Below are positions 1-5,715 of a DNA stretch of 18,496 bases, one piece after another. The stretch comes from DAOPXV01 sp035352535 (GTDB lineage: Bacteria; Muiribacteriota; UBA9980). The notes beneath the pieces were generated by a model that saw only the letters and a list, made by a program, of their open reading frames with translations, was not told where the DNA came from and did no database searches. How positions within the stretch are numbered: the stretch's first letter is position 1; the number at the start of each line of letters is the position of its first letter. Where the stretch lies: contig CAZJFS010000085.1 of NCBI GenBank assembly GCA_964545075.1, positions 1 to 18,496 of the forward strand, written 5' to 3'. The translations under genes and the position numbers were made by a program.

Positions 1-1
1 A

Positions 2-289
2 AGACCCAGGCTTTTTCAGGTTGTGCCGGTCGGCGACTTCAAAGTAAAATTATATTACGATAACGGAAAAATAAAAATTTATGACTGTCAGTGGATTTTA
101 TCGCAAAAAGGCGTTTTTGAAAGGATCAAAAATATCGATGAATTCAAAAATCTATGCACCATAATGAACGGCACTCTCGCATGGGATATTTCCGGATGCC
201 GCGACCCATACAATTGCATCGATATTTGCCCGGATACAGTTTATGACGAAAGCGAAGACATTAAAAACGAAGGCCGGGAAGCAGCGTAA
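2..289 (+). CDS. DUF2442-family protein, 5' end cut by window edge
   Basis: This small protein has the look of the DUF2442 family: a short beta-rich N-terminal part with residues V-P-V-G-D-F, then Y-D-N-G and I-Y-D-C, and a C-terminal part with D-I-C-P-D-T-V-Y. A GTG at position 23 could serve as a start. However, the frame stays open to the window edge and the seven residues before that GTG (RPRLFQV) extend the first beta strand as expected for the family, so the true start is probably upstream. About 95 residues are visible. DUF2442 genes often sit beside a DUF4160 gene and have been suggested to act as small regulatory or toxin-antitoxin-like pairs; that partner would lie left of the window. 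Its molecular function is not established. Confidence 0.7.
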   Translation, partial: RPRLFQVVPVGDFKVKLYYDNGKIKIYDCQWILSQKGVFERIKNIDEFKNLCTIMNGTLAWDISGCRDPYNCIDICPDTVYDESEDIKNEGREAA

Positions 290-372
290 AATAACCCGGA
301 ATTTCAGCGCCGCGACGACGCTAACGCCTTTATAAAGTTCGAAACCGGAAAACTAAACAGAGGCCGACATAT

Positions 373-954
373 ATGGGCATACCATTAAAAAAAGACGCAG
401 ACAAATTCACGTATAAAAATTATTTAACATGGCCCGAAAACGAGCGCCGGGAATTGATCGACGGAGTAGCCTATGATATGACTCCCGCGCCTTCGAGATT
501 TCACCAGAAAATCCTAGGAGATCTGCACAGACAATTTTCGAATTATCTGAATGGAAAAACCTGCGAAGTTTATCTGGCCCCCTTCGACGTGCGATTCGCC
601 GAAAAAAACGCGCGAGACGAAGAAGTAGGCACCGTCGTCCAGCCAGATATTGTCGTCGTATGCGATAAATCAAAGTTAGACGATAGAGGATGCGTTGGAG
701 CGCCGGACCTTGTTATAGAAATATTATCGCCCGCGACCGCCGCGAAAGACATGAAGGAAAAATTCGCGCTTTACGAAAAACACGGCGTGCTCGAATACTG
801 GATGGTCCAGCCGCTCGATAAAACCGTCATGGTCTTTAGATCGGGCGAAGATAAAAAATACGGAAAACCCGGCATTTATATCTCCGAAGACGAAATAAAA
901 GTCGGCATATTCGACGATCTGACGATAGATCTGAAAGTTGTTTTTAAAGACTGA
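373..954 (+). CDS. Uma2-family (DUF820) restriction-endonuclease-fold protein
   Basis: A 193-residue protein of the Uma2/DUF820 family, which has the PD-(D/E)xK nuclease fold. Visible landmarks are the N-terminal RRELIDG segment near residues 25-31, VQPDIVVV with the putative metal-binding Asp92, and PDLVIEILSP with Glu116 in the E-x-L position. These match the family core in order and spacing, and the length is typical. The ATG is preceded by AGAGG at a 9-nt distance. Family members are numerous in some bacteria and are predicted nucleases, but their biological role is mostly unknown. The gene follows the DUF2442 gene by 83 nt on the same strand and converges on the transporter gene with only 6 nt between the stop codons. 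No mobile-element gene is visible beside it. Confidence 0.88.
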   Translation: MGIPLKKDADKFTYKNYLTWPENERRELIDGVAYDMTPAPSRFHQKILGDLHRQFSNYLNGKTCEVYLAPFDVRFAEKNARDEEVGTVVQPDIVVVCDKSKLDDRGCVGAPDLVIEILSPATAAKDMKEKFALYEKHGVLEYWMVQPLDKTVMVFRSGEDKKYGKPGIYISEDEIKVGIFDDLTIDLKVVFKD

Positions 955-960
955 ACCCGC

Positions 961-2577
961 TTATCTCAAAAATACCGCCCACACAATAGCGAATATCGGA
1001 ATGAGAATCGGCAGCGAGTAATAGAAAATATAACCGAAAAACGAAGGCATTTCGACCTTCATCTGCTCGGCGATGTTTTTAACCATGAAGTTCGGTCCGT
1101 TTCCAATATAAGTGTTGGCGCCAAAAAAGACCGAACCAAGCGATATGGCGATAACGAATTTAGCAAGCGCCGGATTCGCAAGAAGCGCGGTCACATCGGC
1201 AACGCCGTTCAAACCTTTGGCGGCCGAAAGGAAATTCAGGTAGGTCGGCGCGTTGTCAAGAAAGCTCGAAAGCGCGCCGCTGCCCCAGTAAAAATGGCCT
1301 GGAGTCGTTACGCCGAGGCTCGCGGCATTCGCTTCAAGCCAATCGAGAGCGGGCATCATTGTAGCAAAGATACCGATAAATAAAATCGCGACCTCTTTTA
1401 TCGGATCGAAATTAAAACCGTTCTCGGCATGAAATTTAGCGGACGTCGTCTTATAAGCGCCCACCGCGCAGCCAAGCATAACAAGTTCGCGCCAGGGCGA
1501 CGGCATGAAGACGGAAACGAGTATGACGAAAAGGAAAAAGAAATTGGTTATGCCGTAAAGCTTGAACTTCAGCGTTTCATCCTCATCGGTCAAAATCCCG
1601 TCATCTTCAATTTCATGCTTTTTATGTTTTTTCTTGTTTTGAACGCTCTTTTTATCGCCATGACCGGCTTCAACGGATTTATTCTCCGCTTTAAGCTGCG
1701 GTTTTTCAGTTTCCGCAGCCATTTCAGTTACGTTCCGAGCATCGGAATGCTTCTCCTCATGCAATGCGACGGCTTCGACGCGTTTTTCAAGTCCCTTGAA
1801 TTTATCCCGCGAGTAATGGTAATAATCGAGCGCGAAAAAAGTCGCAAGAACCAAAAACATTGCAAGACCCCACATCTGAATAACATTTTCTATCACCCAG
1901 AAAAATGGAACGCCCTGAAGATAACCAAGAAATAGAGGCGGATCGCCGATAGGCGTCAGGGCGCCGCCGACATTGCTCACGATGAAAATGAAAAACACCA
2001 CGAGATATGGCCTTATCCTTCTATGGTTAATCCTTATGAACGGCCTTATAAGAAGCATAGAGGCGCCGGTAGTGCCGATTATATTGGCGAGTATCGAACC
2101 GATAAAAAGAATGGCCGCATTAATGACCGGATTACCTTCATTTTTAAGTTTTATGACGATGCCGCCCGTCACGACGAAAAGGCTTCCGATGAGCGCTATG
2201 AAGGAAATATATTCATGGAGCGTCTCTAAAACCTTATGGGTCGCGCCGAGACTGAAAATATAATAGACGACGACGAACGCGCCAAGCGCATATGAAACGT
2301 AATGATAGTTGTGTTCCCAGAAGTGCTTGTTAATAAATGGCATTACCGCTATAGCCAGAAGCAGCAATACGAAAGGAATTATCATCAGGGGAGAAACGGT
2401 ATAAGCCGCGTGAGGCGGGGCGGATACGGCTAAGGGATGACCGGCGATCACTTCGTTTGTCGCGAGCGCGAATGAGGGAAACGAAAGAAAAACCGGAATG
2501 ACGGCCAGAAATACGAACGCGAGAACAACTAAAATTATTGCCTGGTGACGGGGAATGATTTTTTTTACCATTGTCAT
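961..2577 (-). CDS. NhaD/CitMHS-type ion transporter (probable Na+/H+ antiporter)
   Basis: A 538-residue multi-pass inner-membrane protein of the ion-transporter superfamily, closest by eye to the NhaD-like or CitMHS_2 group, which exchanges cations for protons or carries organic anions. Three conserved membrane motifs support this: SNVGGALTPIGDPPLFLG (201-218), SFLDNAPTYL (438-447) and NTYIGNGPNF (488-497). An N-terminal hydrophobic segment (12-38) is followed by about ten further hydrophobic segments. Between the two halves lies a very charged soluble loop, roughly 255-337, rich in Lys, Glu and His, longer than the central loop I would expect. The ATG is preceded by GGAG at 5 nt. The gene is divergent from the EamA transporter, and the intergenic region carries an inverted repeat overlapping its candidate promoter. 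The transported ion is inferred only from family. Confidence 0.82.
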   Translation of the reverse strand: MTMVKKIIPRHQAIILVVLAFVFLAVIPVFLSFPSFALATNEVIAGHPLAVSAPPHAAYTVSPLMIIPFVLLLLAIAVMPFINKHFWEHNYHYVSYALGAFVVVYYIFSLGATHKVLETLHEYISFIALIGSLFVVTGGIVIKLKNEGNPVINAAILFIGSILANIIGTTGASMLLIRPFIRINHRRIRPYLVVFFIFIVSNVGGALTPIGDPPLFLGYLQGVPFFWVIENVIQMWGLAMFLVLATFFALDYYHYSRDKFKGLEKRVEAVALHEEKHSDARNVTEMAAETEKPQLKAENKSVEAGHGDKKSVQNKKKHKKHEIEDDGILTDEDETLKFKLYGITNFFFLFVILVSVFMPSPWRELVMLGCAVGAYKTTSAKFHAENGFNFDPIKEVAILFIGIFATMMPALDWLEANAASLGVTTPGHFYWGSGALSSFLDNAPTYLNFLSAAKGLNGVADVTALLANPALAKFVIAISLGSVFFGANTYIGNGPNFMVKNIAEQMKVEMPSFFGYIFYYSLPILIPIFAIVWAVFLR

Positions 2578-2629
2578 GCTTACTCCATTTTATTTAATCG
2601 ATGGCGTCGAAGGCGGCGCCAAAATCCCG

Positions 2630-2681
2630 AAATGATATTTTAAAAGCCGAGATTTCTTTTACAGCTATTAAAATATCATTT
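2630..2681. promoter_or_regulatory. Perfect 14-bp inverted repeat between divergent transporter genes
   Basis: AAATGATATTTTAA at 2630-2643 is the exact reverse complement of TTAAAATATCATTT at 2668-2681, with 24 nt between. The right arm covers the candidate -10 of the leftward antiporter promoter and the left arm lies in its leader. The element could be a two-arm operator for a dimeric regulator or a leader hairpin; the sequence alone does not decide. Confidence 0.6.
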
Positions 2682-2698
2682 TTACAGTTTTAAATCAA
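2670..2698 (-). promoter_or_regulatory. Candidate sigma70 promoter for the antiporter gene
   Basis: Read on the minus strand, TTGATT (2698-2693) and TATTTT (2675-2670) are separated by 17 nt. Each hexamer matches four of six consensus bases. A start near 2663 would give a leader of about 85 nt. The region is AT-rich, so chance matches are likely. Confidence 0.4.
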
Positions 2699-2728
2699 TA
2701 TCTTTCAACAGCTTTTCAATTTAAACGA

Positions 2729-2757
2729 TTGATTTTTAAGCGAACGTCTGGTAAAAT
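2729..2757 (+). promoter_or_regulatory. Candidate sigma70 promoter for the EamA transporter gene
   Basis: TTGATT at 2729-2734 and TAAAAT at 2752-2757 are separated by 17 nt, and the gene starts 39 nt after the -10. The -10 matches five of six consensus bases and the -35 four of six. Confidence 0.55.
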
Positions 2758-2796
2758 AGGTAACATCTCATGATAACACCCTAGAAAGATCCGCCT

Positions 2797-3675
2797 ATGA
2801 AAGAAACATGGCTTTTCCTATCGCTTTTATGCGCATTTTCTCTCGCCACAAGCGACGCGCTCGCCAAAAGGGCCCTTAAAAACCGCGACGAATACGCCGT
2901 GGCGTTTCTGCGCCTCCTGTTCTCAGTTCCGCTTCTTGCGATCGCGCTTTATTTCACGCCGCTACCCGCGATAGGCCCTAAATTTTACTACGCTTTTTTC
3001 ACCGCGCTTCCGCTTGAAATGATCGCCCTGGTTTTTTATGTAAAGGCTTTAAAAGCTTCCCCTATGAGCCTGACGCTACCGTTTCTCGCGCTCTCGCCGG
3101 CGGCGCTGGTCGTCGTTTCATATTTCATGCTCGGCGAAAAAATTTCAATAGCTGGATTTCTGGGCGTCGCGTTCATCGTGGCCGGCGGCTATACGCTTAA
3201 CCTTTCGGAATTCAAAAATGGCATATTCGAGCCATTTTTCGCAATAACGCGTGAAAGAGGCTGTATTTACATGATCATAACTTCGCTGATCTACAGCGTC
3301 ACCTCCGCGCTCGGCAAAATGGCGGTCGAAAATTCTTCGCCCGTCTTTTTCGGCGCGACGTTTTTTATGGCTATGGCCGTCACTATGCTGCCTGTGGCGA
3401 TTTCCATGAACCGCGCCGACCTAAAAGCGGTTTTTGAACCTGGCATAATAAAATCCTGCATTCTTCCAGGCTTGTTTTATTCTGTAATGGTAATAACACA
3501 TATGACGGCGGTAAGTATGACTAAAGTAGCCTACATGATATCAGTAAAAAGACTGAGCCTTTTGATCGGTGTCATATACGGCAGAATTTTTTTCAACGAA
3601 TCCGGCATCGGCGAAAGGGCGATCGGCACCGGACTCATGGTGGCGGGAGTCACCATTATAGCCATATTTCAATAG
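2797..3675 (+). CDS. EamA-family (drug/metabolite superfamily) transporter
   Basis: A 292-residue inner-membrane protein with ten hydrophobic segments arranged as two five-helix repeats, the standard EamA architecture and length. Each repeat ends in the expected pattern: MLGEKIS followed by GFLGVAFIVAGGY (111-132), and FFNESG followed by AIGTGLMVAGVTII (265-288). The N terminus begins directly with the first helix. Family members export or import small metabolites, amino acids or drugs; the substrate cannot be predicted here. The upstream ribosome site is weak (AGAAAG). The gene has its own candidate promoter and is divergent from the antiporter. Only 44 nt separate its stop from the -35 of the first zinc-ribbon promoter, with no convincing GC-rich terminator, so some read-through into that array is possible. 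Confidence 0.85.
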   Translation: MKETWLFLSLLCAFSLATSDALAKRALKNRDEYAVAFLRLLFSVPLLAIALYFTPLPAIGPKFYYAFFTALPLEMIALVFYVKALKASPMSLTLPFLALSPAALVVVSYFMLGEKISIAGFLGVAFIVAGGYTLNLSEFKNGIFEPFFAITRERGCIYMIITSLIYSVTSALGKMAVENSSPVFFGATFFMAMAVTMLPVAISMNRADLKAVFEPGIIKSCILPGLFYSVMVITHMTAVSMTKVAYMISVKRLSLLIGVIYGRIFFNESGIGERAIGTGLMVAGVTIIAIFQ

Positions 3676-3719
3676 CAACATTAGTTTCAAGAGTTTTTTC
3701 AGAAAAAAAACGCGAAACC

Positions 3720-3748
3720 TTGACAAAAAAAAAACCGTTTGCTAAACT
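3720..3748 (+). promoter_or_regulatory. Sigma70 promoter, cassette 1
   Basis: TTGACA (3720-3725), a 17-nt spacer and TAAACT (3743-3748). The -35 is a perfect consensus. The same arrangement recurs upstream of both other copies. Transcription would start near 3755. Confidence 0.8.
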
Positions 3749-3754
3749 TAACAC

Positions 3755-3884
3755 ATAATTCTTGGTCAACCTGGTATGCCCCTTCTATTGTATTTCAAAT
3801 TTTTTTGCGTAAAAAAATTGTACAAAACGGGTTTTTTGATCAGGTGCAAGAAATTTATCCGAATTACAATATGGAGGAACTATC
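3755..3884 (+). promoter_or_regulatory. Conserved structured 5' leader, cassette 1
   Basis: A leader of about 130 nt that can form one extended hairpin. The stems are ACCTGGT (3769-3775) with ATCAGGT (3839-3845), GCCC (3778-3781) with GGGT (3829-3832), TTGTA (3788-3792) with TACAA (3821-3825), and a 9-bp A/T stem (3798-3806 with 3811-3819) closing a GCGT loop. The ribosome site GGAGG (3873-3877) lies outside the hairpin, 7 nt before the ATG. Confidence 0.65.
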
Positions 3885-4187
3885 ATGGAATTCCAGGACA
3901 AAACCTTAGCTTGCAAAGATTGCGGCGCCCAATTCGTATTCACGGCTTCGGAACAGGATTTCTACAAATCAAAAGGGTTCGAAAACGAACCTACAAGATG
4001 CGCTGACTGCCGCGCGAAACGCAAACAGAACTCTATGGGAAACCGTGGCGGCGGAGACAGGTCGCAAAGAGAACTTTTCACCGTTAACTGCTCGGACTGC
4101 GGAAAAGAAACGCAAGTTCCTTTCAAGCCTACGCAAGACAAACCGGTCTATTGCCGCGAATGCTTCCAGGCTAAAAAAGGCAGATAA
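3885..4187 (+). CDS. Double zinc-ribbon protein with Gly-rich linker, copy 1
   Basis: A 100-residue protein with two predicted zinc ribbons. The N-terminal one (Cys10, 13, 39, 42) has the pattern C-x2-C-x25-C-x2-C around F-V-F-T-A-S-E-Q-D-F-Y, as in the probable zinc-ribbon (zf-trcl) family. The C-terminal one (Cys69, 72, 90, 93) is an exact C-x2-C-x17-C-x2-C domain containing VPFKP. A short Gly/Arg/Ser linker (49-62) joins them. Such ribbons bind zinc; nucleic-acid binding is plausible given the many Lys and Arg residues but is inference. The start follows GGAGG at 7 nt. The gene is monocistronic, with its own promoter, leader and terminator. Residues 1-48 are identical to those in copies 2 and 3. 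Confidence 0.88.
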   Translation: MEFQDKTLACKDCGAQFVFTASEQDFYKSKGFENEPTRCADCRAKRKQNSMGNRGGGDRSQRELFTVNCSDCGKETQVPFKPTQDKPVYCRECFQAKKGR

Positions 4188-4193
4188 TACCCC

Positions 4194-4221
4194 AAAATAC
4201 TTTTAAGCTTTTAAACTTAAA
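4194..4221 (+). repeat. Conserved 3' element, copy 1
   Basis: A 28-nt AT-rich block kept after all three genes, with TTTAAG and CTTAAA as inverted ends around CTTTTAAA. It sits between the stop codon and the terminator. It may be a processing or stability element of the mRNA; no function is known to me. Confidence 0.5.
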
Positions 4222-4237
4222 TAAAAATATAAGAAGA

Positions 4238-4275
4238 AAAGAGCGCCGATTTTAAAAATCGACGCTCTTTTTTTG
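4238..4275 (+). terminator. Intrinsic terminator, cassette 1
   Basis: The stem pairs GAGCG (4241-4245) with CGCTC (4263-4267) and CGATT with AATCG, with one C/A mismatch between them, flanked by A and T runs that extend the pairing and give a T-tail. Confidence 0.85.
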
Positions 4276-4393
4276 TAGGGCAGTCAAGGAAGCGACCGGT
4301 CCACGAAATGAGCAAAAGTACCGCAGGTACGCTGACTGAAGAGAGATGGCGGACTAACGAAAAGCGGTCTCAAAAAATATTTTTTACTAATCC
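4276..4393. other. Spacer between cassettes 1 and 2
   Basis: There is no gene here. The spacer is more GC-rich than its flanks and holds several short inverted repeats: CAGTCA (4281-4286) with TGACTG (4333-4338) enclosing the palindrome GACCGGTC (4294-4301) and the triloop hairpin GTACC-GCA-GGTAC (4318-4330). It might be a degraded repeat or a small structured RNA, but no promoter is evident. Confidence 0.35.
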
Positions 4394-4422
4394 TTGACAA
4401 AAGTAAAAATATGCTGTACAAT
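4394..4422 (+). promoter_or_regulatory. Sigma70 promoter, cassette 2
   Basis: TTGACA (4394-4399), a 17-nt spacer and TACAAT (4417-4422). Both hexamers are close to or at consensus, and the spacing is the same as in copies 1 and 3. Confidence 0.82.
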
Positions 4423-4428
4423 TAACTT

Positions 4429-4560
4429 ATTAATCTTGGTTCACCTGGTACGCCCTTTCTGTTGTATTTGAAATTTTTTTTGTGGAAAAAAAAATGTACA
4501 AAACGGGTTTATTAGATCAGGTACAAGAAATTTATCAAACTACAATGTGGAGGAACTATC
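4429..4560 (+). promoter_or_regulatory. Conserved structured 5' leader, cassette 2
   Basis: The same fold as in copy 1: ACCTGGT (4443-4449) with ATCAGGT (4516-4522), GCCC (4452-4455) with GGGT (4505-4508), TTGTA (4462-4466) with TACAA (4497-4501), and a 9-bp A/T stem (4473-4481 with 4487-4495) around GTGGA. The apical stem sequence differs from copies 1 and 3 but the pairing is kept. Confidence 0.65.
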
Positions 4561-4866
4561 ATGGAATTTCAGGACAAAACCTTAGCTTGCAAAGATTGCG
4601 GCGCTCAATTCGTATTCACAGCTTCAGAGCAGGATTTCTACAAATCAAAAGGTTTCGAAAACGAACCTACAAGATGCGCTGATTGCCGTGCAAAACGCAA
4701 ACAGGAATCAGGTCGCGGCGGCGGACGCGGTGGCGACAGATCACAGAGAGAAATGTTCACCGTTAACTGCTCAGACTGCGGAAAAGAAACGCAAGTTCCT
4801 TTCAAGCCTACACAAGACAAACCGGTTTATTGCCGCGAATGCTTCCAGGCTAAAAAAGGCAGATAA
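4561..4866 (+). CDS. Double zinc-ribbon protein with RGG-like linker, copy 2
   Basis: A 101-residue paralogue of the 3885-4187 gene. Both zinc ribbons are unchanged in sequence (Cys10, 13, 39, 42 and Cys70, 73, 91, 94). The difference is confined to the linker, which here reads SGRGGGRGGDRS and so resembles the RGG motifs of RNA-binding proteins. Many base differences from copy 1 are silent, which points to selection on the protein. The GGAGG ribosome site is 7 nt before the ATG. It is transcribed from its own promoter and closed by its own terminator. The protein is probably cytoplasmic, as no signal peptide or membrane segment is present. A role in RNA or nucleic-acid binding is inferred from the ribbons, the basic composition and the linker. 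Confidence 0.88.
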   Translation: MEFQDKTLACKDCGAQFVFTASEQDFYKSKGFENEPTRCADCRAKRKQESGRGGGRGGDRSQREMFTVNCSDCGKETQVPFKPTQDKPVYCRECFQAKKGR

Positions 4867-4872
4867 TACCCA

Positions 4873-4900
4873 AAAATACTTTTAAGCTTTTAAACTTAAA
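4873..4900 (+). repeat. Conserved 3' element, copy 2
   Basis: Identical to the copy-1 element over 28 nt, including the TTTAAG and CTTAAA arms. Confidence 0.5.
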
Positions 4901-4906
4901 AATATA

Positions 4907-4943
4907 AAAAAGAGAGGCGGTTTCAAAAACCGTCTCTCTTTTT
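4907..4943 (+). terminator. Intrinsic terminator, cassette 2
   Basis: GAGAG-G-CGGTTT pairs with AAACCG-T-CTCTC through one G/T wobble, flanked by A and T runs. The stem differs from that of cassette 1 but pairs equally well. Confidence 0.87.
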
Positions 4944-5085
4944 GTTTTGGTGCGCGATATTAGCTATCATACTTGAACGTCGGATGGCGAAAGACGCCGC
5001 CCGTGAATGCAAGCGACCAATAAGCCCAAGCCGCAAGCGCCATAAAATGCCGAAAACGGCCTTTAAAACTATTTTTCGCCAACCC
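4944..5085. other. Spacer between cassettes 2 and 3
   Basis: No supportable gene here. Small hairpins such as GGCG-AAAGA-CGCC (near 4985-4997) and GCCG-AAAA-CGGC (near 5049-5060) occur. It does not align with the first spacer by eye, so the duplication unit seems to have been the cassette itself. Confidence 0.35.
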
Positions 5086-5114
5086 TTGACAAAAGCTGAA
5101 ATATACTGTAAACT
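5086..5114 (+). promoter_or_regulatory. Sigma70 promoter, cassette 3
   Basis: TTGACA (5086-5091), a 17-nt spacer and TAAACT (5109-5114), the same hexamers as in copy 1. Confidence 0.8.
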
Positions 5115-5120
5115 TAATTT

Positions 5121-5251
5121 ATTAATCTTGATTCACCTGGTATGCCCTTTCTATTGTATTTGGAAATTTTTTGTGAAAAAAATTTGTACAAAACGGGTTT
5201 AATTAGATCAGGTACAAGAAATTTATCAAACTACAATGTGGAGGAACTATC
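5121..5251 (+). promoter_or_regulatory. Conserved structured 5' leader, cassette 3
   Basis: ACCTGGT (5135-5141) pairs with ATCAGGT (5207-5213), GCCC (5144-5147) with GGGT (5195-5198), TTGTA (5154-5158) with TACAA (5187-5191), and a 9-bp stem AAATTTTTT (5164-5172) with AAAAAATTT (5177-5185) around GTGA. GGAGG lies 7 nt before the ATG and outside the hairpin. Confidence 0.65.
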
Positions 5252-5563
5252 ATGGAATTTCAGGACAAAACCTTAGCTTGCAAAGATTGCGGCGCTCAAT
5301 TCGTATTCACAGCTTCAGAGCAGGATTTCTACAAATCAAAAGGTTTCGAAAACGAACCTACAAGATGCGCTGATTGCCGCGCGAAACGCAAACAGGAATC
5401 AGGCCGCGGCGGTCGTGGCAACGCCGGTGGAGACAGATCACAAAGAGAACTTTTCACGGTTAACTGCTCGGATTGCGGAAAAGAAACACAGGTTCCCTTC
5501 AAACCCGTTCAGGAAAAGCCCGTATACTGCCGCGAATGCTACCAGACTAAAAAAAGCAGATAA
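5252..5563 (+). CDS. Double zinc-ribbon protein with RGG-like linker, copy 3
   Basis: A 103-residue paralogue. Residues 1-48 are identical to copies 1 and 2. The linker is longer (SGRGGRGNAGGDRS) and the C-terminal ribbon (Cys72, 75, 93, 96) carries conservative changes: T-Q-D to V-Q-E, F-Q-A to Y-Q-T, and a final K-S-R. The metal-binding cysteines and the 17-residue spacing are intact, so the protein is probably functional. It has the same promoter, leader and ribosome site as its paralogues. Three kept copies with individual promoters suggest a need for high dosage or slightly different timing of expression; this is inference. Confidence 0.88.
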   Translation: MEFQDKTLACKDCGAQFVFTASEQDFYKSKGFENEPTRCADCRAKRKQESGRGGRGNAGGDRSQRELFTVNCSDCGKETQVPFKPVQEKPVYCRECYQTKKSR

Positions 5564-5569
5564 TTGCGG

Positions 5570-5597
5570 AAAATACTTTTAAGCTTTTAAACTTGAA
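5570..5597 (+). repeat. Conserved 3' element, copy 3
   Basis: The same 28-nt element, with one A to G change in the last arm. Confidence 0.5.
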
Positions 5598-5602
5598 AAT
5601 AT

Positions 5603-5641
5603 AAAAAAGAGAGGCGATTTTTAAAATCGTCTCTCTTTTTA
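5603..5641 (+). terminator. Intrinsic terminator, cassette 3
   Basis: GAGAG-G-CGATTTT pairs with AAAATCG-T-CTCTC, followed by a T-run. The stem differs from copy 2 at a C-G/C-G to C-G/A-T pair with the partner base also changed. Confidence 0.87.
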
Positions 5642-5715
5642 TTTCAACCGCTTACTATAATTATGCCATGATTTTTCCGCCGGAAAGCACCCGACCGGCA
5701 ACCGGCATTCCGAAA

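Larger units (their letters stand above)
3720..4275 (+). repeat. Zinc-ribbon cassette copy 1 of 3
   Basis: A complete transcription unit (promoter, leader, gene, 3' element, terminator) repeated in tandem with 4394-4943 and 5086-5641. Similarity starts at A-A-N-C-C just before the -35 and ends in the terminator T-run; spacers between units are unrelated by eye. Copy 1 is the most diverged of the three in the leader and the linker codons. Confidence 0.9.
4394..4943 (+). repeat. Zinc-ribbon cassette copy 2 of 3
   Basis: The second tandem unit, with the same order of promoter, leader, gene, 3' element and terminator. By eye it is closer to copy 3 than to copy 1, including the last 40 nt of the leader and the first 140 nt of the gene. 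Confidence 0.9.
5086..5641 (+). repeat. Zinc-ribbon cassette copy 3 of 3
   Basis: The third tandem unit, in the same order as the others. It carries the longest linker and a few substitutions in the second half of the protein. Confidence 0.9.

Noticed and set aside
290..954. Toxin-antitoxin pair made of the DUF2442 and Uma2 genes
   Set aside because: They are 83 nt apart with a separate ribosome site, and I know no evidence that these two families form a pair; DUF2442 is more often beside DUF4160.
1429..1935. 168-codon open frame on the plus strand
   Set aside because: It lies fully inside the antiporter gene on the other strand, opposite the charged loop, and its sequence shows no family features.
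3776..4006. Open frame overlapping the start of zinc-ribbon copy 1
   Set aside because: It is a second-frame reading of the leader and gene; a similar frame in copy 2 arises only from shared DNA sequence.
4942..5202. 86-codon open frame spanning the spacer, promoter and leader of cassette 3
   Set aside because: It reads through a strong promoter and a structured leader, and the equivalent reading is not kept in the other cassettes.
3720..5641. CRISPR array suggested by three spaced repeats
   Set aside because: The repeats are 550 bp units that code for protein, with no short repeat-spacer pattern and no cas genes.
3720..5641. Transposon or insertion-sequence origin of the triplication
   Set aside because: No transposase, terminal inverted repeats or target-site duplications are seen at the unit borders.
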